DNA of 64,000 bases from CBDBZX01 sp965213645 (GCA_965213645.1 CBDBZX010000002.1:806001-870000); one strand, 5' to 3'; counted from the stretch's first letter, positions 1 to 11,378 are shown. Notes: generated by a model from the letters alone, not told the origin. Translations and numbers: made by a program.

Positions 1-303
1 AGACAGATTAAATACCTCTGCGATTCACTCGGCTACCGCACGTCGCTCTCGAGTAAAACAGCGACCTTAAAACGAGAAAACGCTGAGCCGTACCAGTGCG
101 AGGTCTACCGCGTGCGCTTTAACGGCAATGTAGACGAGATTCCGGTGCGTGTGCCGCGCAAGAAAGCAGCGAACTGGACGGACCGTAAGGATTGGCAGGT
201 CACAGGTATTTCAGTTGAGCCGGATAAGGTGGATGATTACTACGGCTTTACATTGCACGGCGACGGGCTCTTTTTATTGGAGGACATGACCGTCACCCAC
301 AAC
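1..303 (+). other. Intein C-terminal splicing region in DnaB
   Basis: The translated segment ends with YYGFTLHGDGLFLLEDMTVTHN followed by Thr. This is a typical intein C-terminal block F/G: hydrophobic strand, penultimate His and terminal Asn, with a hydroxyl residue (Thr) as the first C-extein residue. Asn cyclisation at codon 301-303 releases the intein. The N-terminal half and any homing endonuclease lie before the window. The insertion is in the ATP-binding P-loop, so the unspliced protein should be inactive. Confidence 0.9.
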
Positions 304-1002
304 ACGGCTTTCGCTTTAACCATCGGCCAAAACGTCGCCCTGCGCGAAGGCAAGACGGTCGGGATTTTTAACTTAGAAATGTCCGCCGTGCAGCTCGTCA
401 CGCGGATGCTCTGCTCGGAAGCTCGCGTCGATATGAGCCGCGTGCGCAACGGCCAACTCTCGGAGCGCGACTTTCAGCGTTTAGCGGACACCGCAGGCAA
501 GATTTCTGAAGCCAACATCTTCATCGACGACGCGGCGGACATGACCGTCATGGAGTTGCGTAGCCGCGCCCGCAGACTCATGGCCGAGCACGACCTAGGG
601 CTTATCATCATCGACTACTTGCAGCTCATGAGCGGTAGCGGGCGCAGCGGTATGGGTGAGAACCGGCAGCAGGAGATTTCGACGATTTCGCGGGGGTTGA
701 AACTTTTAGCCCGCGAACTCGACATTCCGGTGATTGTTCTTTCGCAGCTCTCGAGGGCTGTCGAAAGCCGTCCGAACAAGCGCCCCATGCTCTCGGATTT
801 ACGTGAATCAGGAGCCATAGAGCAGGACGCAGACTTGGTCATGTTCATCTACCGCGACGAATACTACGACCCACATAGCGAAAAGCAGGGCATCGCCGAA
901 ATCATCATCGGCAAGCAGCGCAACGGACCTGTAGGCACTGTCGAGCTTCAGTTTCACAACGCCCACGTGCGCTTCAACGACCTCGCCAAAGCGACGCCTT
1001 GA
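1..1002 (+). CDS. dnaB: Replicative DNA helicase DnaB, C-terminal part with intein end (5' partial)
   Basis: The frame is open from base 1, so the gene begins before the window. From base 304 it encodes the RecA-like ATPase domain of the replicative hexameric helicase that unwinds DNA at the fork: Thr-Ala-Phe-Ala just after a P-loop, the Walker B stretch LGLIIIDYLQLM, VIVLSQLSRAVE, and the RESGAIEQDAD motif with the arginine-finger region. Bases 1-303 are the C-terminal end of an intein inserted between the P-loop lysine and threonine, so active helicase requires protein splicing. The second classical intein site in DnaB (inside RESG/AIEQ) is unoccupied. The internal GTG at 112 is not a real start. 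Confidence 0.95.
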   Translation, partial: RQIKYLCDSLGYRTSLSSKTATLKRENAEPYQCEVYRVRFNGNVDEIPVRVPRKKAANWTDRKDWQVTGISVEPDKVDDYYGFTLHGDGLFLLEDMTVTHNTAFALTIGQNVALREGKTVGIFNLEMSAVQLVTRMLCSEARVDMSRVRNGQLSERDFQRLADTAGKISEANIFIDDAADMTVMELRSRARRLMAEHDLGLIIIDYLQLMSGSGRSGMGENRQQEISTISRGLKLLARELDIPVIVLSQLSRAVESRPNKRPMLSDLRESGAIEQDADLVMFIYRDEYYDPHSEKQGIAEIIIGKQRNGPVGTVELQFHNAHVRFNDLAKATP

Positions 1003-1089
1003 ATCGAAATCATATTGCCTTAACAGCCTCGCGGACTTCACACTGAAGACTTCATGGTGGAAGCAAGATGGTCAACTGTACTATACCTC

Positions 1090-1138
1090 ACGTTAGCGCC
1101 GTACTAGGATGGGTGATTGAGGGCTAACGTCGTCCTAG
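1090..1138 (+). promoter_or_regulatory. Interleaved inverted repeats (possible pseudoknot) before ftsH
   Basis: Two inverted repeats interlock: ACGTTAGC (1090-1097) pairs with GCTAACGT (1123-1130), and CTAGGA (1104-1109) pairs with TCCTAG (1133-1138). The order 5'1-5'2-3'1-3'2 is that of an H-type pseudoknot in RNA. It lies 50 bases before the ftsH start codon, so it may be in its leader. Function is inferred only; the repeats could also be protein-binding sites in DNA. Confidence 0.35.
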
Positions 1139-1187
1139 ATAGCATCCGCTTACACACCCTTATGGGCTCAAAGGAGTAAACTACACT

Positions 1188-3095
1188 ATGGGGAAATTTC
1201 CAGTACGCAGCTTGCTCATCGCCGCCGCTGTCTTGGGCCTCGTCATCTTTGTCGCCTCGCAAAACAACGCGAGAAGCAGTGGCGACACCCAGCCCTACAG
1301 CTATTTTAGAGACCAAGTAACCAACAACTCGGTCAGAGAGATTTTAGTCAAGGAAAATGAGATCGTCGTCACGACGCGCGGCGACGAAGAGTACGTCACG
1401 AATATCTCAGCGCCGCTCACCACAGAGGCCCTAGAGCGCTTCAGCGACCAGGGTATCCAGGTGGATGTTGCCCCACCCGGCAACAACTGGGGCGGCATCC
1501 TCATCACACTCTTGCCGATTCTCCTGATGATCGGCTTTTTGTGGTACTTGATGCGCGGAATGCGCGGCGGTGGTGACGGCGCGATGCAGTTTGGTAAATC
1601 AAAGGCCCGCATGATCACCGAGGAGAACTCGCAGACACTCTTTAAGGATGTGGCGGGCGTCGAAGAGGCCAAAAACGACCTCTTCGAAGTGGTAGAGTTC
1701 CTCAAAAATCCCAGCAAGTTTCACGCGCTAGGCGCACGCATTCCCCACGGCGTGCTGATGGTCGGGCCGCCAGGCTCGGGTAAGACGCACCTCGCCAAAG
1801 CCGTCGCAGGCGAAGCCAAAGTGCCCTTTTTCAGCATCTCCGGCTCGGATTTCGTAGAGATGTTCGTGGGCGTCGGCGCGGCTAGGGTCCGCGACCTCTT
1901 TGAAAACGCTAAAAAGAATGCGCCTTGCATCGTGTTTATCGACGAGATTGACGCAGTCGGGCGCAGACGTGGGATGAACGTCAACGGCGGCAACGACGAG
2001 CGCGAGCAGACCTTGAACGCGCTCCTCGTCGAGATGGACGGCTTCGAGTCCAAACACGACATCATCATCATCGCGGCGACGAACCGCCCGGACGTACTTG
2101 ACCCTGCGCTCTTGCGGCCCGGTCGCTTCGACAGACAGGTCGTTGTAGACGCACCCGATGTGAAAGGGCGCGAGGCGATTTTGCGCATTCACGCGAGAGG
2201 CAAGCCGCTCGCCAAGAACGTTGACCTCAAGACCGTCGCGCGGCGCACGCCCGGTTTCGTCGGCGCGGACCTGGAAAACCTCATCAACGAAGCGGCTTTA
2301 GTGGCGGCGCGGGCGAGCCGTAAGGAGATTTTAGCGCCTGACTTAGACGAAGCGGCGGACCGCGTGGTGATGGGACCCGAACGGCGCAGCCGCGTCATCA
2401 GTGACCGCGAAAAGAAAGTCACGGCTTATCACGAAGCGGGACACGCTTTAGCCGCGCAGCTTTTAGAACGCGCCGACCCGGTTCACAAGATCACCATCGT
2501 GCCGCGCGGACGCGCCCTCGGCTATGTCATGCAGTTTCCTGACGAAGACCGCGTGTCAGTTACGCGCTTGGCGCTCTTGGACCGCATCGGTGTTGCTCTA
2601 GCTGGACGCGCGACTGAAGAGATCATCTTTCAAGATGTGACGACGGGGGCGCAGAACGACTTTCAGCAAGCGACGGACATCGCTATGCGCATGGTGACGC
2701 GCTGGGGGATGAGCGACGTGTTGGGTAAAATTGCGCTGTCTAGCTCGAGCGAATCCTATTTAGGCGAGATGGAGGGCGCTCGCACCTACAGCGAAGAGAC
2801 CGCCAAGGTCATCGACACTGAGGTCAAGTCGATTATCGACGAGCAGTATAGCCGCATCATCGACATGTTGGAGGAGCAGCGCGAAGTCTTGGAGAGCATC
2901 GTTGTGGTCCTTCTGGAGCGCGAGACGCTCCACGCGGACGAATTTGCGGCCCTCATGCGCGGCGAGACGCTGCCGCCTTTGGAGAGCGGCGACCCCCTCG
3001 CTAAAGACGCGCCCGCACACACGCCCTCACCCAAACCCGACACGCCCTCGAAGGGTCCGCTGTTGCCACCCGGCATGATGCCCAAACCGGGCTAG
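1188..3095 (+). CDS. ftsH: ATP-dependent zinc metalloprotease FtsH (first paralogue)
   Basis: Membrane-anchored AAA+ protease that extracts and degrades membrane and short-lived cytosolic proteins. The 635 residues show an N-terminal membrane helix (about 7-24), a short periplasmic domain, a second helix (about 101-122), Walker A GPPGSGKT (193-200), Walker B IVFIDEID (248-255), the second region of homology around ATNRPD...RPGRFDR (297-316), the zinc-protease motif HEAGH (415-419) and a proline-rich tail. The start has a good ribosome site (AAAGGAG). A second FtsH is encoded at 49257-51260; the two differ clearly in sequence, so they are paralogues rather than a recent duplication. A strong terminator follows. 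Confidence 0.97.
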   Translation: MGKFPVRSLLIAAAVLGLVIFVASQNNARSSGDTQPYSYFRDQVTNNSVREILVKENEIVVTTRGDEEYVTNISAPLTTEALERFSDQGIQVDVAPPGNNWGGILITLLPILLMIGFLWYLMRGMRGGGDGAMQFGKSKARMITEENSQTLFKDVAGVEEAKNDLFEVVEFLKNPSKFHALGARIPHGVLMVGPPGSGKTHLAKAVAGEAKVPFFSISGSDFVEMFVGVGAARVRDLFENAKKNAPCIVFIDEIDAVGRRRGMNVNGGNDEREQTLNALLVEMDGFESKHDIIIIAATNRPDVLDPALLRPGRFDRQVVVDAPDVKGREAILRIHARGKPLAKNVDLKTVARRTPGFVGADLENLINEAALVAARASRKEILAPDLDEAADRVVMGPERRSRVISDREKKVTAYHEAGHALAAQLLERADPVHKITIVPRGRALGYVMQFPDEDRVSVTRLALLDRIGVALAGRATEEIIFQDVTTGAQNDFQQATDIAMRMVTRWGMSDVLGKIALSSSSESYLGEMEGARTYSEETAKVIDTEVKSIIDEQYSRIIDMLEEQREVLESIVVVLLERETLHADEFAALMRGETLPPLESGDPLAKDAPAHTPSPKPDTPSKGPLLPPGMMPKPG

Positions 3096-3116
3096 ACGGC
3101 TCGAAACTCGAACACT

Positions 3117-3144
3117 AAGCTGCACATTTTTGTGCAGCTTTTTC
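3117..3144 (+). terminator. Rho-independent terminator after ftsH
   Basis: Perfect 9-bp stem AAGCTGCAC / GTGCAGCTT (3117-3125 and 3132-3140) with a 6-base loop and a short T run directly after it. It is placed 21 bases after the ftsH stop codon. Confidence 0.9.
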
Positions 3145-3190
3145 ATTGGCTTACTTCGGGCTCACAACGAAGCTAGGCTATGAGAGGCGA

Positions 3191-3196
3191 TACACT
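3191..3196 (+). promoter_or_regulatory. -10 box TACACT of a leaderless-type promoter
   Basis: TACACT ends 7 bases before GTG 3204. The spacing leaves no room for a 5' leader, and this placement favours GTG 3204 over the ATG at 3180 as the methyltransferase start. Confidence 0.6.
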
Positions 3197-3203
3197 AAGA
3201 GGC

Positions 3204-3926
3204 GTGCCTACGAAACCCTTTAGCCTCCTCGCCGACGTTTATGACGCCATCATGGACGATATCCATTACGAAGGCTGGGCTGAATTTATCCTGCGCGAAG
3301 CGGACAAGGTCGGCTGGGGAGGTCAAAAAGTTTTAGACTTGGGCTGCGGCACAGGCAACTCGGCGTTTCCCTTTTTCTCGAGAGGTTACACTCTCACCGG
3401 CCTCGACGCCTCAGCGCAAATGCTCGCCGTCGCGAGGGAGAAGCTGCCGCCCGTGCGCTTCGTGCAAGGGAACTTTACCTCTTTTGACTTAGGTGAAACA
3501 TTTGACCTCGTCATCTCAGTGTTTGATTCGCTGAATAACTTGCTCGAGCCCCGTCACTTTCTGCAAACCGCCGAGCGCGTTTATCATCATCTCGCCCCCG
3601 GTGGCCTTTTTATCTTCGATGTGAACACCACCGTGGGACTTCGCGACCTCTGGGAAAGTGGACGCGCCGAAGGCTGGGTGGACGAGGTGCATTACAGTTG
3701 GGACCACACCTTTGATGAGGCCACGCGCATCGGCATCGTTACAGCGTACTGCGAGAAGAACGGGCGTGCGTTTACCGAGGTGCATGTAGAGCGTGCCTAT
3801 GACCCGCCCGAGCTGAGAGACTTGCTTGCGAAAGCAGGGTTTGCAGAGATCAAGGTGCTGACCTATCCGAGCGGAGAACCAGCACAAGAGGATGAGGAGC
3901 GGGTCTGGGTGGTGGCGAAGCGGTGA
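3204..3926 (+). CDS. Class I SAM-dependent methyltransferase
   Basis: A cytosolic methyltransferase of about 240 residues with the Rossmann SAM-binding motif I VLDLGCGTGNSAFPF, the acidic residue of motif II (GLDAS), and motif IV-V strands DLVISVFDSLNN and GGLFIFDVNT. The N-terminus (PTKPFSLLADVYDAIMDD) and fold order match the family of small methyltransferases that act on small molecules or quinone-like substrates; the substrate cannot be read from sequence. An upstream ATG (3180) overlaps the -10 box, so GTG 3204 is chosen. It stands alone between two terminators. Confidence 0.85.
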   Translation: MPTKPFSLLADVYDAIMDDIHYEGWAEFILREADKVGWGGQKVLDLGCGTGNSAFPFFSRGYTLTGLDASAQMLAVAREKLPPVRFVQGNFTSFDLGETFDLVISVFDSLNNLLEPRHFLQTAERVYHHLAPGGLFIFDVNTTVGLRDLWESGRAEGWVDEVHYSWDHTFDEATRIGIVTAYCEKNGRAFTEVHVERAYDPPELRDLLAKAGFAEIKVLTYPSGEPAQEDEERVWVVAKR

Positions 3927-4099
3927 GGATACAGCGACGTTACAGCGACGTGTACGCGGCTCAGCGCCAGTAGCTGTATAGCGGCTAAACCTCTTGTTCG
4001 CCAGCGTTTTGCTTAACGGACGCTTTCATGCTAAACTTTTTAAGTTTGCAAGTCCCCTAAGGGGTATCTCCCTAAACGGGTATTTTTCAGAGGTGAAAC

Positions 4100-4327
4100 A
4101 TGGCAAAGGTATGTGAAATCTGCGGCAAAAAGCCGATCATGGGCCGCGACGTGGTCCAGAGCGGCAAGCCTAAGCGTGAGGGCGGGGTCGGGCGCAAGAC
4201 CACGGGCATCACCAAGAAGTGGAAGCTCCCCAACCTTCAAAAAGTCAAAATCCACCGGAGCGGCAACGCTCACACGATACGCGCCTGCACGAGCTGTATT
4301 CGCGCGGGTAAAACGCTCACCGTCTAG
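4100..4327 (+). CDS. rpmB: 50S ribosomal protein bL28
   Basis: Small basic protein of the large ribosomal subunit, 75 residues. It keeps the typical start MAKVCEICGKKP and end CTSCIRAGKT. Cys 5, 8, 63 and 66 form the two CxxC pairs of the zinc-binding (C+) form of bL28. The start is preceded by AGAGGTGAAAC. A leader of about 70 bases contains short palindromes (AAACTT/AAGTTT near 4032-4046 and CCCCT/AGGGG near 4053-4063) that could take part in control. It is monocistronic, with a terminator right after it. Confidence 0.97.
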   Translation: MAKVCEICGKKPIMGRDVVQSGKPKREGGVGRKTTGITKKWKLPNLQKVKIHRSGNAHTIRACTSCIRAGKTLTV

Positions 4328-4360
4328 TTACAACTGCCGACAACTAGCATGAGGTGAAAG

Positions 4361-4387
4361 GCTGAGGTCAACCACCTCAGCTTTTTT
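4361..4387 (+). terminator. Rho-independent terminator after rpmB
   Basis: Stem GCTGAGGT (4361-4368) / ACCTCAGC (4374-4381), 5-base loop, then six T. Classic intrinsic terminator 34 bases after the rpmB stop. Confidence 0.93.
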
Positions 4388-4474
4388 GCTGTCTGGGTTG
4401 CTCTTATCTCACGAGCCCGTGCTACATTAGGTAGCTAAGCGGGGAAAGCGAATTCGCGCACACCGCTCTTTACG

Positions 4475-5929
4475 ATGCCAAGAGACGTCACCGCCTTTGA
4501 AATTGTCTGGCGCAACCCTTGGGTGCGCGTCGTCACTTACGCTGCAGCAATCGCAGTCACCTTTTATCTGCTTTTCTGGATTATTTTTCCGGGCGCAGCC
4601 ACCGCGCTGCAAGTCGCAATTATCGGCTTTGTTATTGCCTACATCCTCAACCCTCTCGTTGTAGGACTTAAACGTCTGCGCGTTCCTAGAACGGTTGCGG
4701 TCATTCTCGTCTACCTCATGTTGCTCGCGGTGCTCGTGTTGGGCTCGGTACTGATTACCGAGGTCGTCACCGAAATAGGCCGCTTCGCCCGCTTTATCCC
4801 CGACGCGATTGAAAATATCACCATGCTTTTAGGGCAAGCGGCGCAGTGGTTTTCTAGCCTCAGCGCAAACGTTCCCGACTTTATCGCCAACCGCTTCAGC
4901 GGCGAGATGACGGGCGGCGCGGTAGACGGGCCTACGGGCGCAACGACAGATGCAGAGGGCGCGGGGGCCCTTACGAACGGAGAGAGCGACATCGCCCAGC
5001 GCGTTGAGGAGGCGGTGCAGAACCTCTTGACGCAGGCGGCGACCTCTTTAGAGGCCGGTATCCAAGAACTCGTCAGCAATAGCGGCAATATCCTCCTTTC
5101 GGGTGGCGGCACCTTTATCTCCGGCGTAACGACGGTCTTCTCCACGACCTTTCAAATCTTTTTGATCCTCTTAGCGGGCGCGTACTTCCTCTACGACTTT
5201 CCCAAAATCACCGCGAACTTCCGGCGCTACGTGCCGCTGCGCTACCGACCCTTTTACAGCGGCATCGCCCAAAAGGTAGACCGCACGGTGGGCGGCTACT
5301 TGCGCGGACAGCTTATCGTGATGCTCGCGATTGGTGTTTTGCTCTGGATAGGGCTTTCGCTCGTCGGCGTGCCTAACCCCTTGTCCATCAGCTTTTTAGC
5401 GGCGATTTTCAATATTATTCCCTACTTAGGTCCGATCATCGGCGTGATTCCGGCGGTGCTGCTCTCCTTTACGACGGCTGCGCCCCTCACCACAGCCATC
5501 CTCGCAATCGTCGTTTTCATCGCCGCCAACCAGATTGAGGGCAACTTTCTCTCACCGCTCATCTTGTCGAAGTCCACGAACTTGCATCCGGTGACGGTCT
5601 TCATCGCCATCATCGCGGGCTTCGGGCTTTTTGGTCTGGTAGGCGGCTTACTCGCGGTGCCGAGCGTTGCACTCGCTAAAGTGCTCGTTGAATCTTACTT
5701 GCTGACTCGTCCGGCTTATACGGGTGAAGGTAAGAGCGCCGAGGAAATCGCGGGTGGCGCGGAAGCGAGGCTCACGTCGCGGGCGCAATCACGACAGGTA
5801 CAGCCTCGAGCCGAAGAGGTTAGCGACCGGGTGGACGTTATAGAAAAAGCTGAAGAGGATGATGCAGGCGATATTGACGCCCAGCGCGAGCGTCCCTTAC
5901 CACGGCGCAACCCTGAGACGGGCGACTGA
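4475..5929 (+). CDS. AI-2E/PerM family membrane protein
   Basis: 484-residue integral membrane protein of the AI-2E transporter (PerM, UPF0118) family, whose members export small molecules or act in Na+/H+ exchange; the substrate here is unknown. Hydrophobic helices occur near residues 18-75 (WVRVVTYAAAIAVTFYLLFW, then IGFVIAYILNPLVVGL), 225-245, and a cluster at 280-400 containing PNPLSISFLAAIFNIIPYLG and the conserved PLILSKSTNLHPV segment. A polar Gly/Thr/Glu insert lies at about 147-175. The last 70 residues are a charged, probably disordered cytosolic tail. The start at ATG 4475 has only a weak ribosome site. Confidence 0.88.
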   Translation: MPRDVTAFEIVWRNPWVRVVTYAAAIAVTFYLLFWIIFPGAATALQVAIIGFVIAYILNPLVVGLKRLRVPRTVAVILVYLMLLAVLVLGSVLITEVVTEIGRFARFIPDAIENITMLLGQAAQWFSSLSANVPDFIANRFSGEMTGGAVDGPTGATTDAEGAGALTNGESDIAQRVEEAVQNLLTQAATSLEAGIQELVSNSGNILLSGGGTFISGVTTVFSTTFQIFLILLAGAYFLYDFPKITANFRRYVPLRYRPFYSGIAQKVDRTVGGYLRGQLIVMLAIGVLLWIGLSLVGVPNPLSISFLAAIFNIIPYLGPIIGVIPAVLLSFTTAAPLTTAILAIVVFIAANQIEGNFLSPLILSKSTNLHPVTVFIAIIAGFGLFGLVGGLLAVPSVALAKVLVESYLLTRPAYTGEGKSAEEIAGGAEARLTSRAQSRQVQPRAEEVSDRVDVIEKAEEDDAGDIDAQRERPLPRRNPETGD

Positions 5930-5948
5930 TTACCTTATTATAGTGTGT

Positions 5949-5966
5949 AAGTGCTGTAAAGCACTT
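5949..5966 (+). terminator. Weak hairpin after the AI-2E family gene
   Basis: AAGTGCT / AGCACTT with a 4-base loop, 20 bases after the stop codon, followed by a T-containing but not T-only stretch. Possibly a weak terminator. Confidence 0.4.
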
Positions 5967-5990
5967 CGCTTTATCCTCTCCCAGACGCGG

Positions 5991-5996
5991 TAGACT
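5991..5996 (+). promoter_or_regulatory. -10 box TAGACT of a leaderless-type promoter for ftsK
   Basis: TAGACT lies 5 bases before GTG 6002, and no Shine-Dalgarno sequence is present. Confidence 0.65.
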
Positions 5997-6001
5997 AGCC
6001 T

Positions 6002-8896
<2,895 letters not shown>

Positions 8897-8897
8897 A

Positions 8898-8973
8898 GCA
8901 GGTATTATCTGGTCACAAACGCGCTCACGATGAAGAACATTGCTGAGCACTCACGTCAATAGATGATACCTGC
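8898..8973 (+). repeat. 76-bp inverted-end repeat, copy 1
   Basis: Begins GCAGGTATTATCT and ends AGATGATACCTGC, nearly perfect 13-bp inverted ends around a conserved core (CTGGTCA..., CTCAC..., AACATTG). It is one of three 76-bp copies (others at 45778-45853 and 47812-47887), with a longer related copy at 39715-39809. Confidence 0.85.
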
Positions 8974-8998
8974 GTGACACAATCTCCAGGTAAACCGC

Positions 8999-9004
8999 TA
9001 TGAT
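8999..9004 (+). promoter_or_regulatory. -10 box TATGAT of a leaderless-type promoter
   Basis: TATGAT ends 5 bases before ATG 9010. A TGACAC element about 18 bases further upstream could serve as -35. Confidence 0.6.
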
Positions 9005-9009
9005 GCCCT

Positions 9010-9606
9010 ATGACGGTTAAAGCGCAATCTCTCGAAATGAGCTACGAAGCGTTTTTAGAGCTTAAAGACGTTGCGTTTGTGGAGTGGGTAGATGGTAAGG
9101 TCATCATCAAACCCTCTGAAACGAGTCGCCATCAAGACCTCGTCGTCTTTTTGTTGGCATCGCTCAGCGTATGGGTCGAAGAGCGTGATTTGGGGTGGAA
9201 GCTCTCGCGGTTCCAAATCAAGCTAGCCCCCGATTTGCCAGGACGCGAACCAGATTTTTTCTTTGTTCGCCACACCAACCCGGCGAAGCTGCATACGTAC
9301 TACCTCGAGGGGCCTGCTGACCTCATCGTGGAAATCGCCAGCTTTGAGAGCCGTACGAGAGATAGAGGCGAGAAGTTCTACGAATATGAGCAAGCGGGCG
9401 TCAAAGAGTACTGGCTCATTGACCCCGAGCGTGAGCAGGCCGAGTTTTACCTCTTGAACGAGCGGGGTGTTTATCAAGCTGCACCGCTGAGCGAGGGTGT
9501 CTTTCGCAGTGAGGTATTGGCGGGGCTCGAGCTTGACACCGCTTGGCTGTGGAGAGAACCTCTTCCACCTCTTATGTTTGTACTAAAGATGTGGGGCTTG
9601 GTTTAG
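9010..9606 (+). CDS. Uma2 family (DUF820) restriction-endonuclease-fold protein
   Basis: 198-residue protein of the Uma2/DUF820 family, which has a PD-(D/E)XK nuclease-like core but mostly unknown function and is abundant in cyanobacteria and Deinococcota. The expected landmarks are present: MSYEAFLEL near the start, EWVDGKVI, the catalytic-site region GREPDFFFV (about 78-86), PADLIVEIASFES (Glu in the position of the active-site E), and the KFYEYEQAGVKEYWLIDPE signature. It stands alone with its own leaderless-type promoter. Family assignment is firm; an actual nuclease role is not shown. Confidence 0.9.
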   Translation: MTVKAQSLEMSYEAFLELKDVAFVEWVDGKVIIKPSETSRHQDLVVFLLASLSVWVEERDLGWKLSRFQIKLAPDLPGREPDFFFVRHTNPAKLHTYYLEGPADLIVEIASFESRTRDRGEKFYEYEQAGVKEYWLIDPEREQAEFYLLNERGVYQAAPLSEGVFRSEVLAGLELDTAWLWREPLPPLMFVLKMWGLV

Positions 9607-9706
9607 GGGTTAGGCAACTTCGTCTCATTATACTCGCACACGGCCTCAACAATGCGATCAGATTTTTGCTTATCTAAAACTACGTGTCGCCCTTGAAGTC
9701 TAGCCC

Positions 9707-10123
9707 TCAGCCATAGTACTTTCGTCCTAGCTCATCTGCCCACCGCTCTGGATAGCCCTGATAGTAGCCCTGCCACTTCTCACCTTTCACCGCGTAGTGG
9801 ATAGCGCCATAGATAACGCGAGAGATAGAAGGCAACCCTATGGCAACGAGATAGAGCGGCCCGAAGACCAGCGACTGAACAGTATGTCCGAATTCGTGCG
9901 CCTTATTATCAGGATTGATTTTGATAACGGCGTTGTCAGAACTTGACCAGAAAACGAAACTGCCGAGGCTAATACCAAAATTTGGAACGTGAAAAAATAG
10001 CCGCCCACGCTCAACTGTTATTTCAGTGATGTTACGCCTTACGCATAGCCAAACAAGACATCCCAGAAGATTTTGAGGAAGCTCCCAAATAAACTTTAAC
10101 ACTGAGAAAAGCAAAGTTATCAC
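9707..10123 (-). CDS. Small membrane protein with HEFGH metalloprotease-like motif
   Basis: 138 residues. An N-terminal hydrophobic stretch (about 1-26) is followed by a beta-rich segment (ITEITVERGRLFFHVPNFG), then HEFGHTVQSLVFGPLYLVAIGLPS at about 77-100 and a C-terminal YPERWADELGRKYYG. HEFGH plus the later Glu/Asp residues resembles a minimal zincin active site, and similar small HEFGH proteins are known in many bacteria without a known function. The start is uncertain: GTG 10123, or TTG 10114, which sits better behind GAGGTGA. It lies downstream of the broken pdxH on the same strand. Confidence 0.7.
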   Translation of the reverse strand: MITLLFSVLKFIWELPQNLLGCLVWLCVRRNITEITVERGRLFFHVPNFGISLGSFVFWSSSDNAVIKINPDNKAHEFGHTVQSLVFGPLYLVAIGLPSISRVIYGAIHYAVKGEKWQGYYQGYPERWADELGRKYYG

Positions 10124-10186
10124 CTCTTCAAGAGATAATACTCCAAGTTTATGAAGAGAACGATGTTAAGGCGGTAGAGAGACGAA

Positions 10187-10833
10187 TTAGGGCGACAACC
10201 GCTCAATTTTCCACCCGTCGTTCTCTTTCGAGTACAAAAACCTGTCGTGCAATCGACTCGGTCTCCCCTGCCAAAATTCGACAGCGTGAGGTCTTACCAC
10301 GTACCCACCCCAAAACTCAGGCAGCGGCACTTGACCCTCTTCGTACTCGTCTTGAAGCTGCCGATAACCTCTCTTCTAAAACCTCGCGCCCTTCAATCAC
10401 CCGGCTCTGATGCGACGCCCACGCGCCGAGTTGCGAGGCGTGCGGACGGCTTTTGAAGTAGGCGAGTGATTCGTCTCTTGGGGACCCTCTTCACCTCTCC
10501 TTGAATCCGCACTTGCCGCTCTAAGCCTAACCAGTTAAAGACTAACGCTACGTTTGAATTCTCCGCCATATCTCGAGCCTTACGGCTTTCATAGTTGCTG
10601 TAAAAAACGAAGCCCCTTTCATCCAAGCCTTTAAGCAAGACTATTCGAGCCGACGGTTGACCTCTTTCATCCACCGTTGCCAAGGTCATGGCGTTGGGCT
10701 CGAGCAACTCAGCGTTTATCGCCTCATCCAACCAAGTTCTAAATTGTTCTATTGGGCTAGGATTTAAGGTGCCCAGCTCGAGGCTCTTCAGCGTGTAGTT
10801 CTGGCGCAGGTCAGCGATGGATTTGGTAGACAT
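10187..10833 (-). pseudogene. pdxH: Pyridoxamine 5'-phosphate oxidase, interrupted by two frameshifts
   Basis: PdxH makes pyridoxal 5'-phosphate from the phosphorylated pyridoxine or pyridoxamine with FMN. The first part (MSTKSIADLRQNYTLKSLEL ... QPSARIVLLKGLDERGFVFY ... VALVFNWLGLERQVRI) is intact from ATG 10833. At about 10490 an extra base shifts the frame; the continuation SRPHASQLGAWASHQSRVI and EGREVLEER is found in the next frame. A second extra base at about 10364 shifts it again, after which EEGQVPLPEFWGGYVVRP and FWQGRPSRLHDRF run to a stop at 10187. The sequence otherwise stays highly conserved to the end, so this is either a very recent pseudogene or two base-calling errors. Confidence 0.85.
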
Positions 10834-11078
10834 GAAGCTATTGTAAGCTCGAGGCTGTTCAGTTGAACCTTTTGCGCATATCAAGTTGGCCCGTAAATTC
10901 AGTGTGCAAAAGAGGTGTCTCAGTTTGCGCGTACCTCTTACACCGTTATATGTTGACCTCGCTCTCTGCTGAAACTGGCACGCAAACTGTGCTACACCGA
11001 CAAAAAAGAGGCAATTCGGAACACGATACAGATGTGACCTGAGCAATTGCGTAAACTCCCCTTACTAGGAGGAATATT

Positions 11079-11378
11079 ATGGACGACAGCAACAAAGAGG
11101 AAATGAGATACAACAGCGACGACGAGGCGCGTGAGCGCGACGGCAACGCCAGCGACATACCCCACATGCTGGACGAAGAGTCGAACGAGGCGGCTAAGCG
11201 TGACGCTCTAGCGCGGCAGATGGAAGACCTCATCGCGGACGCGCTCGACTGGATGGAGATGAGCCAGAGTGAGGACGCTCGCGACATCTACAACACGCTC
11301 GTTGACGTGTACGAGCAACTCGACAACCCACCAGAGGACACCGACGACGAAGCGCGGATGGGCGAGGAAGCGCTCTAG
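11079..11378 (+). CDS. Small acidic protein of unknown function
   Basis: 99 residues, very acidic, mostly polar and predicted helical, with no cysteines or membrane segment. The strong ribosome site AGGAGG before ATG 11079 supports a real, well-translated gene. The C-terminal half (DALDWMEMSQSEDARDIYNTLVDVYEQLDNPPED) looks like a pair of amphipathic helices. No family was recognised. It is flanked by the pdxH remnant (opposite strand) and the DUF255 gene. Confidence 0.7.
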   Translation: MDDSNKEEMRYNSDDEARERDGNASDIPHMLDEESNEAAKRDALARQMEDLIADALDWMEMSQSEDARDIYNTLVDVYEQLDNPPEDTDDEARMGEEAL

